Assembly: GCA_036824465.1 (NCBI GenBank)
Contig: DAITAC010000010.1
Span: forward strand, 1 to 62,737
DNA: 62,737 bases
Direction: 5' to 3'
Source: JAKOQB01 sp036824465
Lineage (GTDB): Bacteria > Pseudomonadota > Gammaproteobacteria > Burkholderiales > Burkholderiaceae_F
A program made the translations under genes and the position numbers. Shown in pieces: positions 35,852 through 44,495 of the stretch (positions are counted from its first letter, which is position 1; every line of letters starts with the position of its first letter). Below the pieces are notes generated by a model, which saw only the letters and a list, made by a program, of their open reading frames with translations, searched no databases and was not told where the DNA came from.

Positions 35852-36145
35852 ATGGCATTCGGACAGGGCAGGGGAAAGTTCAAGGGCAAAGGAAAGCCAA
35901 CCGGGCGGCGCGATCAGCAGAAGAACGCGCTGTTCAAGCGCAAGAAGTTCTGTCGCTTCACGGTCGAAAAAGTTGAACAGATCGACTACAAGGACATAGA
36001 GACGCTGCGCGATTTCATCCTCGATAACGGCAAGATCATGCCGGCACGTTTGACCGGTACCAAGGCGCACTATCAGCGCCAGCTCGACACGGCGATCAAG
36101 CGCGCGCGCTTCCTGGCGCTGCTGCCTTACTCGGATAACCACTGA
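35852..36145 (+). CDS. rpsR: 30S ribosomal protein S18
   Basis: A 97-residue basic protein with the S18 core KKFCRFTVEKVEQIDYKD and LTGTKAHYQRQLDTAIKRAR. The N-terminal Gly/Lys-rich stretch is about 20 residues longer than in E. coli, common in Burkholderiales as I recall. RBS CAGGAG precedes the ATG. It follows priB directly. Confidence 0.97.
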   Translation: MAFGQGRGKFKGKGKPTGRRDQQKNALFKRKKFCRFTVEKVEQIDYKDIETLRDFILDNGKIMPARLTGTKAHYQRQLDTAIKRARFLALLPYSDNH

Positions 36146-36165
36146 GGCGGGGCGAGGAGAACATC

Positions 36166-36618
36166 ATGCAAGTCATCCTGCTCGAAAAAGTCATCAACCT
36201 CGGTGGCCTGGGCGACGTGGTCAAGGTCAAGCAAGGTTACGCGCGCAACTATCTGATTCCGAAGGGCATGGCCAAGCGCGCCACCGACGCGGCGATCAAG
36301 GAATTCGAAGGGCGCCGCGCCGAGTTGGAGAAGTCGCAGGCCGAGAAACTCGCGGCCGCGCAAGCCGAAGGCGAAAAGCTCAACGGCGCCAGGGTTCAGG
36401 TCAGTGGCAAAGCCGGTGTCGACGGGCGGCTGTTCGGGTCGGTCACCAACTTCGACATTGCCGAAGCGCTCGCCAAGCAGGGTTTTCACGTTGCCAAGGG
36501 GCAGATCCGCATGCCGACCGGCCCGCTGAAGACCGTGGGCGAACATCATCTGACGGTGGCGCTGCACAGCGACGTGCTGGCCGAGATCACGGTCATTGTT
36601 GCAGGCGAGACGCAGTAG
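36166..36618 (+). CDS. rplI: 50S ribosomal protein L9
   Basis: A 150-residue two-domain protein. The N-domain reads MQVILLEKVINLGGLGDVV and VKQGYARNYLIPKG, then a long connecting helix and a C-domain with RLFGSVTNFDIAEAL. It binds 23S rRNA at the base of the L1 stalk. Last gene of the rpsF operon; it is followed by a repetitive spacer. Confidence 0.97.
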   Translation: MQVILLEKVINLGGLGDVVKVKQGYARNYLIPKGMAKRATDAAIKEFEGRRAELEKSQAEKLAAAQAEGEKLNGARVQVSGKAGVDGRLFGSVTNFDIAEALAKQGFHVAKGQIRMPTGPLKTVGEHHLTVALHSDVLAEITVIVAGETQ

Positions 36619-36621
36619 CGG

Positions 36622-36797
36622 CAGGGAGTCGGGAATCGGGAGTCGAGGGACCCGAAGTTCCCGATTTCTTGTGCGCGAGTTTGGAGTCCTTTCTTCGGGA
36701 GTGGCGCGACTGATATGGGCTCAAGATAGACTGTGAGCGTCTTGTAGGAGGCCGAGCGATTCGGACTCCTGACGCCGACTCCCAACGCCCGACTTGA
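36622..36797. repeat. spacer with GGGAGTCGGGAATC-type repeats and hairpin
   Basis: The 183-bp gap between rplI and dnaB contains GGGAGTCGGGAATCGGGAGTCG-like elements at its left end (36624 onward) and inverted versions such as CCGACTCCC and CGCCCGACTT at its right end (about 36775-36796). AATCGGGA (36634-36641) pairs with TCCCGATT (36659-36666), followed by a weak T-run, which may end the rplI message. No coding sequence is seen. Confidence 0.6.
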
Positions 36798-36801
36798 AGT
36801 C

Positions 36802-38190
36802 ATGAACTCGCCCATTGCGGATCCGCAACTTGTCTCGGTCCGCACGCCGCCCCATTCAATCGAAGCCGAGCAGTCCGTTCTTGGCGGGTTGCTGCTCGAC
36901 AACTCGGCATGGGATCGCATTGCGGACATGGTTCGCCCTGACGACTTCTATCGCCACGACCATCGGCTGATCTTCCAGCACATCAGCAAGCTGATCGACC
37001 AGTCGCGGCCTGCGGATGCCGTCACCGTGTTCGAGTCGCTGCAATCCGCGGGCAAGGCGGAGGACGCCGGCGGGCTTGCCTATCTGAATGCGCTGGCGCA
37101 GAACACCCCGTCGGCAGCGAACATCCGCCGCTATGGCGAAATCGTGCGCGACCGGGGCGTGCTGCGGCGACTGGTGTCCGTCGGTGATGAAATCGCGACC
37201 ACGGCGCTGAATCCGCAAGGTAAGGAAACCAAGACCATCCTTGACGAGGCCGAATCAAAGGTCTTCCAGATCGCGGAGGAAGGTGCCCGCGGTCGGCAGG
37301 GATTCGTCGAGATCGAGCCGCTGCTAACGAAGGTTGTCGAGCGGATCCAGGAACTGTTCGAGCGGGCCAATCCGTCGGACGTGACCGGCGTGCCGACCGG
37401 ATTCACCGATGTCGATCGCATGACTTCGGGTCTGCAGGCCGGCGATCTCGTGATCGTCTGCGGCCGGCCATCGATGGGCAAGACGGCCTTCGCGCTGAAT
37501 ATCGCGGAGCACGTCGCCATCAAACAGGGGCTTCCGGTCGCGGTGTTTTCAATGGAGATGGGCGCGGGGCAGCTTGCGCTGCGCATGCTCAGCTCCGTCG
37601 GCCGCATCAATCAGCAGCGGCTGCGCACCGGGCGCCTCGAGGACGGCGACTGGCCGAAACTCACCGAGGCAATTCGAGAGATGCACGAGGCGCAGTTGTT
37701 CATCGACGAGACGCCGGCGCTGAACGCGCTCGAATTGCGCGCACGTGCACGGCGCTTGGCACGTACCTGCGGCAAGCTTGGGCTGATCGTGATCGATTAT
37801 CTGCAGTTGATGTCCGCCTCCGGAATCGGTGAAAACCGCGCGACTGAGATCTCGGAGATCTCGCGCTCGCTCAAGGCGCTGGCAAAGGAGCTGCAGGTAC
37901 CGGTGGTGGCGTTGTCGCAGCTGAACCGTACCGTCGAGAGCCGCACGGACAAGCGACCGGTGATGTCTGATCTGCGTGAATCGGGGGCGATCGAACAGGA
38001 CGCCGATGTGATCTTCGCGCTGTATCGCGAGGAGTTCTATAACCCCGACACGACCGACAAGGGCGTGGCGGAGTTGCTGATCCTCAAGCAGCGCAATGGG
38101 CCCACCGGGCGCTTGAACCTGCGCTTTGCGGGAGAGAACACGCGCTTTGACAATCTGGCGCAGGGTTTCAGGGCCGCTTCCTCCTTCTAG
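36802..38190 (+). CDS. dnaB: replicative DNA helicase DnaB
   Basis: A 462-residue hexameric helicase that unwinds DNA at the fork. The N-domain reads PPHSIEAEQSVLGGLLLDN. The RecA-like ATPase core has Walker A GRPSMGKTAF, LGLIVIDYLQLM as Walker B, and SRSLKALAKEL and DLRESGAIEQDAD toward the C-terminus. No intein or insertion is present. Position after rplI is typical. Confidence 0.97.
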   Translation: MNSPIADPQLVSVRTPPHSIEAEQSVLGGLLLDNSAWDRIADMVRPDDFYRHDHRLIFQHISKLIDQSRPADAVTVFESLQSAGKAEDAGGLAYLNALAQNTPSAANIRRYGEIVRDRGVLRRLVSVGDEIATTALNPQGKETKTILDEAESKVFQIAEEGARGRQGFVEIEPLLTKVVERIQELFERANPSDVTGVPTGFTDVDRMTSGLQAGDLVIVCGRPSMGKTAFALNIAEHVAIKQGLPVAVFSMEMGAGQLALRMLSSVGRINQQRLRTGRLEDGDWPKLTEAIREMHEAQLFIDETPALNALELRARARRLARTCGKLGLIVIDYLQLMSASGIGENRATEISEISRSLKALAKELQVPVVALSQLNRTVESRTDKRPVMSDLRESGAIEQDADVIFALYREEFYNPDTTDKGVAELLILKQRNGPTGRLNLRFAGENTRFDNLAQGFRAASSF

Positions 38191-38203
38191 TTCCGACGCC
38201 ATC

Positions 38204-38887
38204 GTGAAGACGCATTTTCTTCCTGAGCGTCGAGAACAACGCAGCCTCTGGCGACGTTTTCTGCGCGCGCTCAGGCCGCGCGAGCAGCGCTTCTTTGACG
38301 CGTTCGACCAGCATGCCGCGCTGTGCGTCGATGGCCTGCGCTCGCTGCTGCAGCTACTGGCCGACGTGCGCGATCCGGACGGCCGTGTGCGCGAGATCGA
38401 AGCGATCGAAAAACGCGGCGACGCGGTCGAGGATGAAATCCGCACCGCGCTGCAGCGCGCGTTGTTTCCACCATTCACCCGCGTCGCCGTTCACGATCTG
38501 ATCAATCGGCTCGATGACGTCCTTGATCTGGTTGAGGACGTGGCGCAATCCGTCCACCTGTATCACATCACGCGGGTCACGCCGGAGGCACTCAAGCTGG
38601 CCGAGCTGGGGCTCGAAAGTGTGCTCAAGCTTCAGGCCGCGATCGCGCAGCTGGCCCGCATGGACAGCCCGCGTGCCATCCTCACGCTTTGCGCCGAGGT
38701 CGACACGCTCGAAGCGCAGGCCGACCACGTGATGCGTGCCGCAATGTCAAAACTGTTCCGCGAAGAGTCCGACGCCTTCCAGCTGGTCAAGCTCAAGGCC
38801 ATTTACGAACTGCTCGAAGAGCTGACCGACAAATGCAAGCACGTGGCCAGCGATGTCCAGGCGCTGGTGCTGAAGTACGGCGGATGA
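38204..38887 (+). CDS. DUF47 (PhoU-like) family protein
   Basis: A 227-residue, largely helical protein of the DUF47/YkaA family, distant relatives of PhoU usually found beside Pit-type phosphate transporters. Conserved blocks are EAIEKRGDAVEDEI and LKAIYELLEELTDKCKHVASD. No pit gene is adjacent here, so a phosphate role is inference from family. GTG 38204 is the best start, 13 bases after dnaB. It overlaps the next gene by ATGA. Confidence 0.83.
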   Translation: MKTHFLPERREQRSLWRRFLRALRPREQRFFDAFDQHAALCVDGLRSLLQLLADVRDPDGRVREIEAIEKRGDAVEDEIRTALQRALFPPFTRVAVHDLINRLDDVLDLVEDVAQSVHLYHITRVTPEALKLAELGLESVLKLQAAIAQLARMDSPRAILTLCAEVDTLEAQADHVMRAAMSKLFREESDAFQLVKLKAIYELLEELTDKCKHVASDVQALVLKYGG

Positions 38888-39363
38888 CAGCGCTGCTTTG
38901 GGTCATCGCGATCGCGATGATCGGGGTCGGCATCGTGGGCACCGTGCTGCCGGCGCTGCCGGGCGTCGTTTTCGTTTTCGGCGGCATCGTGCTTGCCGCG
39001 TGGATTGACGATTTCACGCGCATTTCCGGGTGGACCATCGGGGTCCTGGCGGTCCTGGCGGTCCTGGGTTTCGTAATCGATTTCGTCGCAGCTGCGGTGT
39101 CGGCCGGGCGCGCCGGCGCGAGCCGGCTGGGCATTGCCGGTGCAACGATTGGCATGGTTGTGGGGGTATTCACCGGCCTGGCGGGCCTGGTCTTCATGCC
39201 ACTGGTCGGCGCCTTTGTCGGCGAACTGATCGCACGCCGCGATGCCTTGCGTGCGGGACAGGTTGGATTGGCCAGCTGGTTCGGATTGCTGATCGCCGCG
39301 ATCCTGAAAATCGCGATAGTGTTCACCATGGTCGGCGTCTTTATCGGGGCCTTGCTGATTTAG
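38884..39363 (+). CDS. DUF456 family membrane protein
   Basis: A 159-residue, very hydrophobic protein with about four membrane segments and Gly/Ala-rich repeats (GIVGTVLPALPGVVFVFGG, GATIGMVVGVFTGLAGL). It matches DUF456 proteins, which have no established function. It is coupled to the DUF47 gene by an ATGA overlap. Its conserved Gly motifs resemble glycine-zipper membrane proteins. Confidence 0.82.
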   Translation: MTALLWVIAIAMIGVGIVGTVLPALPGVVFVFGGIVLAAWIDDFTRISGWTIGVLAVLAVLGFVIDFVAAAVSAGRAGASRLGIAGATIGMVVGVFTGLAGLVFMPLVGAFVGELIARRDALRAGQVGLASWFGLLIAAILKIAIVFTMVGVFIGALLI

Positions 39364-39445
39364 GCAGGCATGACCGAATTGCCGGTCGGTGCTACATTTC
39401 CGCGGTTCCGGGAATTCCCCCCGGATTCCAGAAAGGAGACGGAGG

Positions 39446-40564
39446 ATGAAGAAGGCACTTCTTGGTGTGGCGGTAGGCCTCGCGTTTGCGGGCGCGGCGT
39501 GGGCGCAGGAGGTCGAGGTGAAGATCGGCCATGTGGCTCCGCTGTCGGGCGGGCAGGCGCATTACGGCAAGGACAATGAACGCGGCGCGATGATGGCGAT
39601 CGAGGACCTGAACGCGAAGAACCTGACAATCGGCGGCAAGAAAGTCAAGTTCCGCCTGTTGAGCGAAGACGACGGCGCCGATCCGAAACAGGGCGCATCG
39701 GTAGCGCAGAAGCTGGTCGACGCCAAGGTCAACGGCGTGGTCGGCCATCTGAACTCGGGCACGACCATTCCGGCCTCGAAGATCTACTTTGATGCCGGCA
39801 TCCCGCAGATCACGCCATCGGCGACCAATCCGAAGTACACGCAGCAGGGCTTCAAGACGGCATTCCGCCTGCTGGCCAATGACAATGCGCTGGGGGCCGC
39901 GACCGCGAATTACGCGACCAAGAACTTGAAGGCCAAGAAAGTCGCGGTGATCGACGATCGCAGCGCCTATGGACAGGGCGTGGCCGACGTATTCGAGAAG
40001 GTTGCCAAGGCAAACGGCGCTGAAGTCGTCACGCGTCAGTTCACTAATGACAAAGCGACCGACTTCAACGCGATCCTGACCACGATTCGCGAGAAGAAGC
40101 CTGAAGTCATCTTCTACGGCGGCATGGACTCGCAAGCCGGCCCGATGCTGCGGCAGATGAAGCAGCTCGGCATCACGGCCAAATTGATGGGCGGTGACGG
40201 CATCTGCACGGTGGAGATCGCGAAGCTCGCGGGCGATGCGATCGGTGATCATGTGTATTGCGCCGAAGGCGGTGCTTCGCTCGACAAGATGCCGAAGGGC
40301 AAGGAGTTCAGGCAGCGTTTCGAGGCCAAGTACAAGGACCAGATCCAGGTCTACGCGCCGTACGTGTATGACGGGGTGATGACGCTGGTGGCGGCGATGC
40401 AGAAGGCCGACTCGGTCGAGCCGGCCAAGTACCTGCCGGAGCTGGCAAAGATCCAGTACGACGGCGTGACCACCAAGGTTTCGTTCGATGCGACCGGTGA
40501 ACTGAACAACGCCGCGACCACGCTTTACAACTACCCGGGTGGCAAGAAAACCCCGGTGCAGTAA
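39446..40564 (+). CDS. branched-chain amino-acid-type ABC solute-binding protein
   Basis: A 372-residue periplasmic binding protein of the LivJ/LivK type. The signal peptide MKKALLGVAVGLAFAGAAWA ends near Ala20, followed by EVEVKIGHVAPLSGGQAHYG. The two-lobed fold is recognised by VNGVVGHLNSGTTIPASKIY and IFYGGMDSQAGPMLRQMK. The RBS AAGGAGACGGAGG is strong. Permease and ATPase genes are absent nearby, so it is an orphan component or serves a distant transporter. Ligand could be a branched-chain amino acid or another small molecule. Confidence 0.9.
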   Translation: MKKALLGVAVGLAFAGAAWAQEVEVKIGHVAPLSGGQAHYGKDNERGAMMAIEDLNAKNLTIGGKKVKFRLLSEDDGADPKQGASVAQKLVDAKVNGVVGHLNSGTTIPASKIYFDAGIPQITPSATNPKYTQQGFKTAFRLLANDNALGAATANYATKNLKAKKVAVIDDRSAYGQGVADVFEKVAKANGAEVVTRQFTNDKATDFNAILTTIREKKPEVIFYGGMDSQAGPMLRQMKQLGITAKLMGGDGICTVEIAKLAGDAIGDHVYCAEGGASLDKMPKGKEFRQRFEAKYKDQIQVYAPYVYDGVMTLVAAMQKADSVEPAKYLPELAKIQYDGVTTKVSFDATGELNNAATTLYNYPGGKKTPVQ

Positions 40565-40585
40565 GAACAGTATCCAGCTAGAAAG

Positions 40586-40612
40586 AACGCCCGGCACTGC
40601 CGGGCGTTTTTT
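40586..40612 (+). terminator. Rho-independent terminator after the solute-binding protein
   Basis: A perfect 10-bp stem AACGCCCGGC/GCCGGGCGTT with the 3-nt loop ACT runs into TTTT. It separates the plus-strand gene from the convergent phoH gene, and its flanks (TTCTTTC on the other strand) suggest partial activity in both directions. Confidence 0.88.
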
Positions 40613-40623
40613 CGTCCTCTTCT

Positions 40624-42246
40624 TCAGAGGATCTCGGCCGCATGATCCGCCAGCCTTGACCGCTCGCCCCGCTGCAACGTCACGTGTCCGGAGTGAGGCC
40701 AGCCCTTGAAGCGATCGACCACGAACGTCAGCCCCGAACTACCTTCGGTGAGGTAGGGCGTGTCGATCTGCGCGATGTTGCCGAGGCATACCACCTTGGT
40801 GCCGGGGCCGGCGCGCGTGATCAGCGTCTTCATCTGCTTCGGCGTCAGGTTCTGGCACTCGTCGATGATCAGGTACTTGTTGATGAACGTGCGGCCGCGC
40901 ATGAAATTCAGCGACTTGATGCGGATGCGGGTGCGGATCAGGTCGTTGGTCGCCGCGCGACCCCATTCCCCGGCGGAGTCATCGGGCTTGTTCAGCACCT
41001 CGAGGTTGTCCTCGAGCGCCCCCATCCACGGCGCCATCTTCTCTTCCTCGGTGCCGGGCAGAAAGCCAATGTCTTCGCCGACCGGCACCGTCGCACGCGT
41101 GACGATGATCTCGGAGAAGCGTTTCGTCTCGAGCGTCTGCGCGAGACCCGCCGCGAGCGCAAGCAGCGTCTTGCCGGTGCCGGCCTGCCCGATCAATGTG
41201 ACGAAGTCGCACTCCGGGTCCAACAGCAGATTCAGTGCAAAACTCTGTTCGCGATTGCGCGCGGTCACACCCCACACCGCATTCTTGGCGTGCTGATAGT
41301 CGCGCAGCACGCGCAACACTGCGGTCTTGCCGCGGATCTCCTTGACCTGCGCATAAAACGGCGCGCTGTCCTCCAGGTAAGCGAACTGATTGACCAACAG
41401 GCTCTCGACGATCGGGCCGGTCACGCGATAGAACGTGAAGCCGCCTTGCTGCCACGACTCCATTCCCTTGCCGTGCCTGTCCCAGAAATTACCGGGGAGT
41501 TGCAGCACACCGGTGTAGAGGATGTCGGTGTCTTCCAGCACCTTGTCGTTGTAGTAATCCTCCGTGGGCAGGCTGAGCGCACGCGCCTTCACGCGCATAT
41601 TGATGTCCTTCGACACCAGCACCACGTCGCGCCCGGGATGCATGTCCTGCAGCGCCTTGACCACGCCCAGAATCTGGTTGTCGGCCTTCCCCGCAGGCAG
41701 AGTGATCGGCAATGGTCCAGCCGCCGCTTGGGTCTGGAAAAAGAGTCGGCCGCCGGCATCCTTGTTGCCGAGCGCGTCGAGCGGAATACCGTCTTCGATC
41801 GGCGTCTTGCATGCGGCCACGAGTGAGTCGAGCGAGCGACTGACCTGCCGCGCACTGCGCGCGACCTCGGACATTCCCTTCTTATGGCTGTCGAGTTCTT
41901 CCAGGGTCATCATCGGCAGGAAGACGTCGTGCTCTTCGAAGCGGAACAGCGACGTCGGGTCGTGCATCAGCACGTTCGTGTCGAGAACGAACAGCCGACG
42001 GCTGCCCGTGGTGAGCCGGGATTTCTTGCCGTTCTTCGGCTTGGCCTCGACCAGCGCCAGATGCGCGGCGGCGCCGGGTCGATGCTCAGGGCTCGGAACG
42101 GGCGTCTTGCGCGCAACCGGTTCTGGCGTGATCTGCGGCGTGGGATGCGGCTGCCGGACCAGCGCGTCCTTGCGCGGTGGCGCTGCGGCGGCGGGAATCG
42201 AAGTGAGGATCGTGGCGGGCTTGCTTGGCGGTTTTGGCAGAGGCAT
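40624..42246 (-). CDS. PhoH-family protein with PIN domain
   Basis: A 540-residue PhoH2-type protein: a Pro/Ala-rich N-terminus, a PIN RNase domain (about residues 85-220, RRLFVLDTNVLMHDP) and a C-terminal PhoH ATPase (from about 325) with Walker A IGQAGTGKT and Walker B YLIIDECQNLTP. Members couple RNA unwinding to cleavage in other bacteria; the role here is unknown. It is last in a minus-strand group after the Mth938-like gene and bcp, 39 bases from bcp. Confidence 0.92.
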   Translation of the reverse strand: MPLPKPPSKPATILTSIPAAAAPPRKDALVRQPHPTPQITPEPVARKTPVPSPEHRPGAAAHLALVEAKPKNGKKSRLTTGSRRLFVLDTNVLMHDPTSLFRFEEHDVFLPMMTLEELDSHKKGMSEVARSARQVSRSLDSLVAACKTPIEDGIPLDALGNKDAGGRLFFQTQAAAGPLPITLPAGKADNQILGVVKALQDMHPGRDVVLVSKDINMRVKARALSLPTEDYYNDKVLEDTDILYTGVLQLPGNFWDRHGKGMESWQQGGFTFYRVTGPIVESLLVNQFAYLEDSAPFYAQVKEIRGKTAVLRVLRDYQHAKNAVWGVTARNREQSFALNLLLDPECDFVTLIGQAGTGKTLLALAAGLAQTLETKRFSEIIVTRATVPVGEDIGFLPGTEEEKMAPWMGALEDNLEVLNKPDDSAGEWGRAATNDLIRTRIRIKSLNFMRGRTFINKYLIIDECQNLTPKQMKTLITRAGPGTKVVCLGNIAQIDTPYLTEGSSGLTFVVDRFKGWPHSGHVTLQRGERSRLADHAAEIL

Positions 42247-42285
42247 CAGCGTACGGCAATGATTGTGCCGTGAGGTTGGAAATCG

Positions 42286-42747
42286 CTACAACGATTGAAC
42301 GTAGGCAAGCACTTCGTCGACGTGACCCGGCACTTTCACGCCGCGCCACTCGCGCCTGAGCTTGCCATCCGCATCAATCACAAAGGTGCTGCGTTCGATT
42401 CCGCGCACCTGCTTGCCGTACATATTCTTCATCTTCATCACGCCAAACAGCGTACACACGGTTTCGTCCGGATCCGACAGCAACTCGAACGGGAAATTCA
42501 TCTTCGCCTTGAAGTTCTCGTGCGACTTCAGGCTGTCACGCGAGACGCCGATCACTTCCGCGCCGGCTTTCCTGAGTTTTGCGTAGGCGGTGCCGAAGTC
42601 AGCACCCTCGGTCGTGCAGCCGGGCGTGTTGTCTTTGGGGTAGAAGTACAGAACCAGCGTCTTGCCTTTGAGGGATGACAGTTTGAAGGCACCGCGGGTT
42701 GATGCGGCGCTGAAGTCTGGCACCTTCTTGTCGATCGCGATCGGCAT
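42286..42747 (-). CDS. bcp: thioredoxin-dependent peroxiredoxin, Bcp/PrxQ type
   Basis: A 153-residue peroxidase that reduces hydroperoxides. The peroxidatic Cys is in KDNTPGCTTEGADF. The resolving Cys five residues later in typical BCPs is missing, so this is a 1-Cys type or uses another Cys (ETVCTLFG). The ATG at 42747 matches the family N-terminus MPIAIDKKVPDF; an upstream in-frame extension was rejected. It lies 8 bases after the Mth938-like gene and before phoH. Confidence 0.92.
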   Translation of the reverse strand: MPIAIDKKVPDFSAASTRGAFKLSSLKGKTLVLYFYPKDNTPGCTTEGADFGTAYAKLRKAGAEVIGVSRDSLKSHENFKAKMNFPFELLSDPDETVCTLFGVMKMKNMYGKQVRGIERSTFVIDADGKLRREWRGVKVPGHVDEVLAYVQSL

Positions 42748-42755
42748 CTTTCGAT

Positions 42756-43127
42756 TCACTCCTGCAGGAGCGCGGCAACCACGCGCCGGCCCTCGCTCAT
42801 CAAGACGTTGTAGGTGCGGCACGCCGCGGCGGTGTCCATCACTTCGATTCCAATGCGGGCATCAGTGATTCTGCGTGTCAGGCGCGGTTGCGGAAAGCGC
42901 TGCCGCTGTCCGGTGCCGAGCAGAATCACTTCCGGGCGCAAGGTGAGTAGAGACTCAAGGTCCTCGGCAAGCATCGCATCAAAGCTCGCGGCACTCCACG
43001 GTTGGACAGGCTGGTCGGGGGTGAGAATCAGGTTGCCGTGATACCGAACCTGATTGATTTCGACGAAGCCGAGACCGTAGGCGGTGATGGTGTTAAGCGA
43101 AGTCAACGCGTCCGCGTGAAGCTTCAA
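42756..43127 (-). CDS. Mth938-like (DUF498) domain protein
   Basis: A 123-residue protein with the Mth938 fold: NTITAYGLGFVEINQVRYHG and RPEVILLGTGQRQRFPQP. Homologues occur across bacteria, archaea and as the mitochondrial complex-I assembly factor NDUFAF3; the bacterial role is unclear. The start is taken as TTG 43127 (reading MKLHADALTSLN) with GGAG five bases upstream; a longer form starting at 43214 is unlikely. It is divergent from alaC and probably leads the bcp-phoH unit. Confidence 0.8.
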   Translation of the reverse strand: MKLHADALTSLNTITAYGLGFVEINQVRYHGNLILTPDQPVQPWSAASFDAMLAEDLESLLTLRPEVILLGTGQRQRFPQPRLTRRITDARIGIEVMDTAAACRTYNVLMSEGRRVVAALLQE

Positions 43128-43256
43128 TTCGACTCCGGTCCGTGCTGCTGCGCCGCCCATTCGGGCATGCTGCGCAGCAGCAGTTGCATGCGATTCCGGG
43201 TAAATTATGCCCAACGGCGCCGATTACACAAGCGCTCGATGGATTGAGGCATCCCG

Positions 43257-44456
43257 ATGGTCGAATTCCCGCGTATCAAGCGCCTGCCGCCCTACGTTTT
43301 CAACATCACCGGCGAACTGAAGATGGCCGCGCGTCGCCGTGGCGAAGACATCATCGACATGAGCATGGGCAATCCGGATGGTCCAACGCCCAGGCACATC
43401 GTCGACAAACTTGTCGAGGCCGCCCAGCGCACTGATACCCACGGCTACTCGGTCTCGAAAGGCATTCCACGGCTGCGCCGGGCGATCACTGATTGGTACA
43501 AGTCGCGCTTCGACGTCGACTTCGATCCGGATTCAGAGGCGATTGTCACGATCGGGTCAAAGGAGGGTCTTGCTCACCTGATGCTCGCCACACTCGATCG
43601 CGGCGACACCGTGTTGGTCCCGAATCCGAGCTACCCGATCCACATCTACGGCGCGATCATCGCGGGCGCGGACATCCGCTCGGTACGGATGACGCGCGGC
43701 GCGGATTTCTTCGCCGAGTTCGAACGCGCAATCCGCGAGTCGTTTCCCAAGCCGAAGATGATGATTCTGGGCTTTCCAAGCAATCCAACGGCGCAGTGCG
43801 TCGAACTTGAGTTCTTCCATCACGTCGTTGCGTTGGCCAGACAGTACGGCGTTTACGTCGTGCACGACCTGGCGTACGCGGACATCACCTACGACGGCTA
43901 CAAGGCACCATCGATCATGCAGGTGCCCGGTGCGCGCGAAGTCGCGGTCGAATTCTTCACCATGAGCAAGAGCTACAACATGGCCGGCTGGCGGATCGGT
44001 TTCATGGTGGGCAACAAGGAACTCGTCAGTGCCCTGGCGCGCATCAAGAGCTACCACGATTACGGCACTTTCACGCCGATCCAGGTCGCATCGATCGCGG
44101 CGCTCGAAGGGCCGCAGGACTGCGTTGAGGAGATTCGACTGCAGTACCAGAGACGTCGCGACGTGCTCGCCAAGGGCCTGCACGAGGCCGGCTGGATGGT
44201 CGAGATCCCCAGGGCATCGATGTACATCTGGGCCGAGATTCCAGATGCGTACAAGGCGATGGGTTCGCTCGAGTTCGCCAAGAAGGTGCTGACGGAAGCC
44301 AAGGTTGCCGTCTCACCGGGCATCGGCTTCGGCGACTATGGTGACGATCACGTGCGGTTTGCCCTGATAGAGAATGAACATCGCACACGCCAGGCGGTGC
44401 GTGGAATCAAGGAGATGTTCCGCAAGGACGGCATGCTGCCGAAAGCGGCTGCCTAG
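43257..44456 (+). CDS. alaC: alanine/glutamate-pyruvate-type aminotransferase AlaC
   Basis: A 399-residue fold-type I PLP enzyme. It begins FPRIKRLPPYVFNITGELK; MGNPDGPTPRHIVDKL is the family signature, the PLP Lys is in FTMSKSYNMAGWRIGF, and NPTAQC binds cofactor. AlaC-type enzymes make alanine from pyruvate; annotators sometimes place relatives as LL-DAP or methionine aminotransferases. It precedes hom and thrC, as in other betaproteobacteria. Confidence 0.9.
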   Translation: MVEFPRIKRLPPYVFNITGELKMAARRRGEDIIDMSMGNPDGPTPRHIVDKLVEAAQRTDTHGYSVSKGIPRLRRAITDWYKSRFDVDFDPDSEAIVTIGSKEGLAHLMLATLDRGDTVLVPNPSYPIHIYGAIIAGADIRSVRMTRGADFFAEFERAIRESFPKPKMMILGFPSNPTAQCVELEFFHHVVALARQYGVYVVHDLAYADITYDGYKAPSIMQVPGAREVAVEFFTMSKSYNMAGWRIGFMVGNKELVSALARIKSYHDYGTFTPIQVASIAALEGPQDCVEEIRLQYQRRRDVLAKGLHEAGWMVEIPRASMYIWAEIPDAYKAMGSLEFAKKVLTEAKVAVSPGIGFGDYGDDHVRFALIENEHRTRQAVRGIKEMFRKDGMLPKAAA

Positions 44457-44470
44457 CAGTTTTTCAACGG

Positions 44471-44487
44471 CGCGCGGCCTCCGCGCG
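44471..44487 (+). other. GC-rich hairpin just before hom
   Basis: CGCGCGG CCT CCGCGCG forms a 7-bp stem with a 3-nt loop, ending eight bases before the hom ATG. TTTTT upstream and AAAAA downstream could extend it past a bulge. No Shine-Dalgarno is visible between stem and ATG, so the structure may affect hom translation. It is not followed by T residues. Confidence 0.5.
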
Positions 44488-44495
44488 AAAAATCG

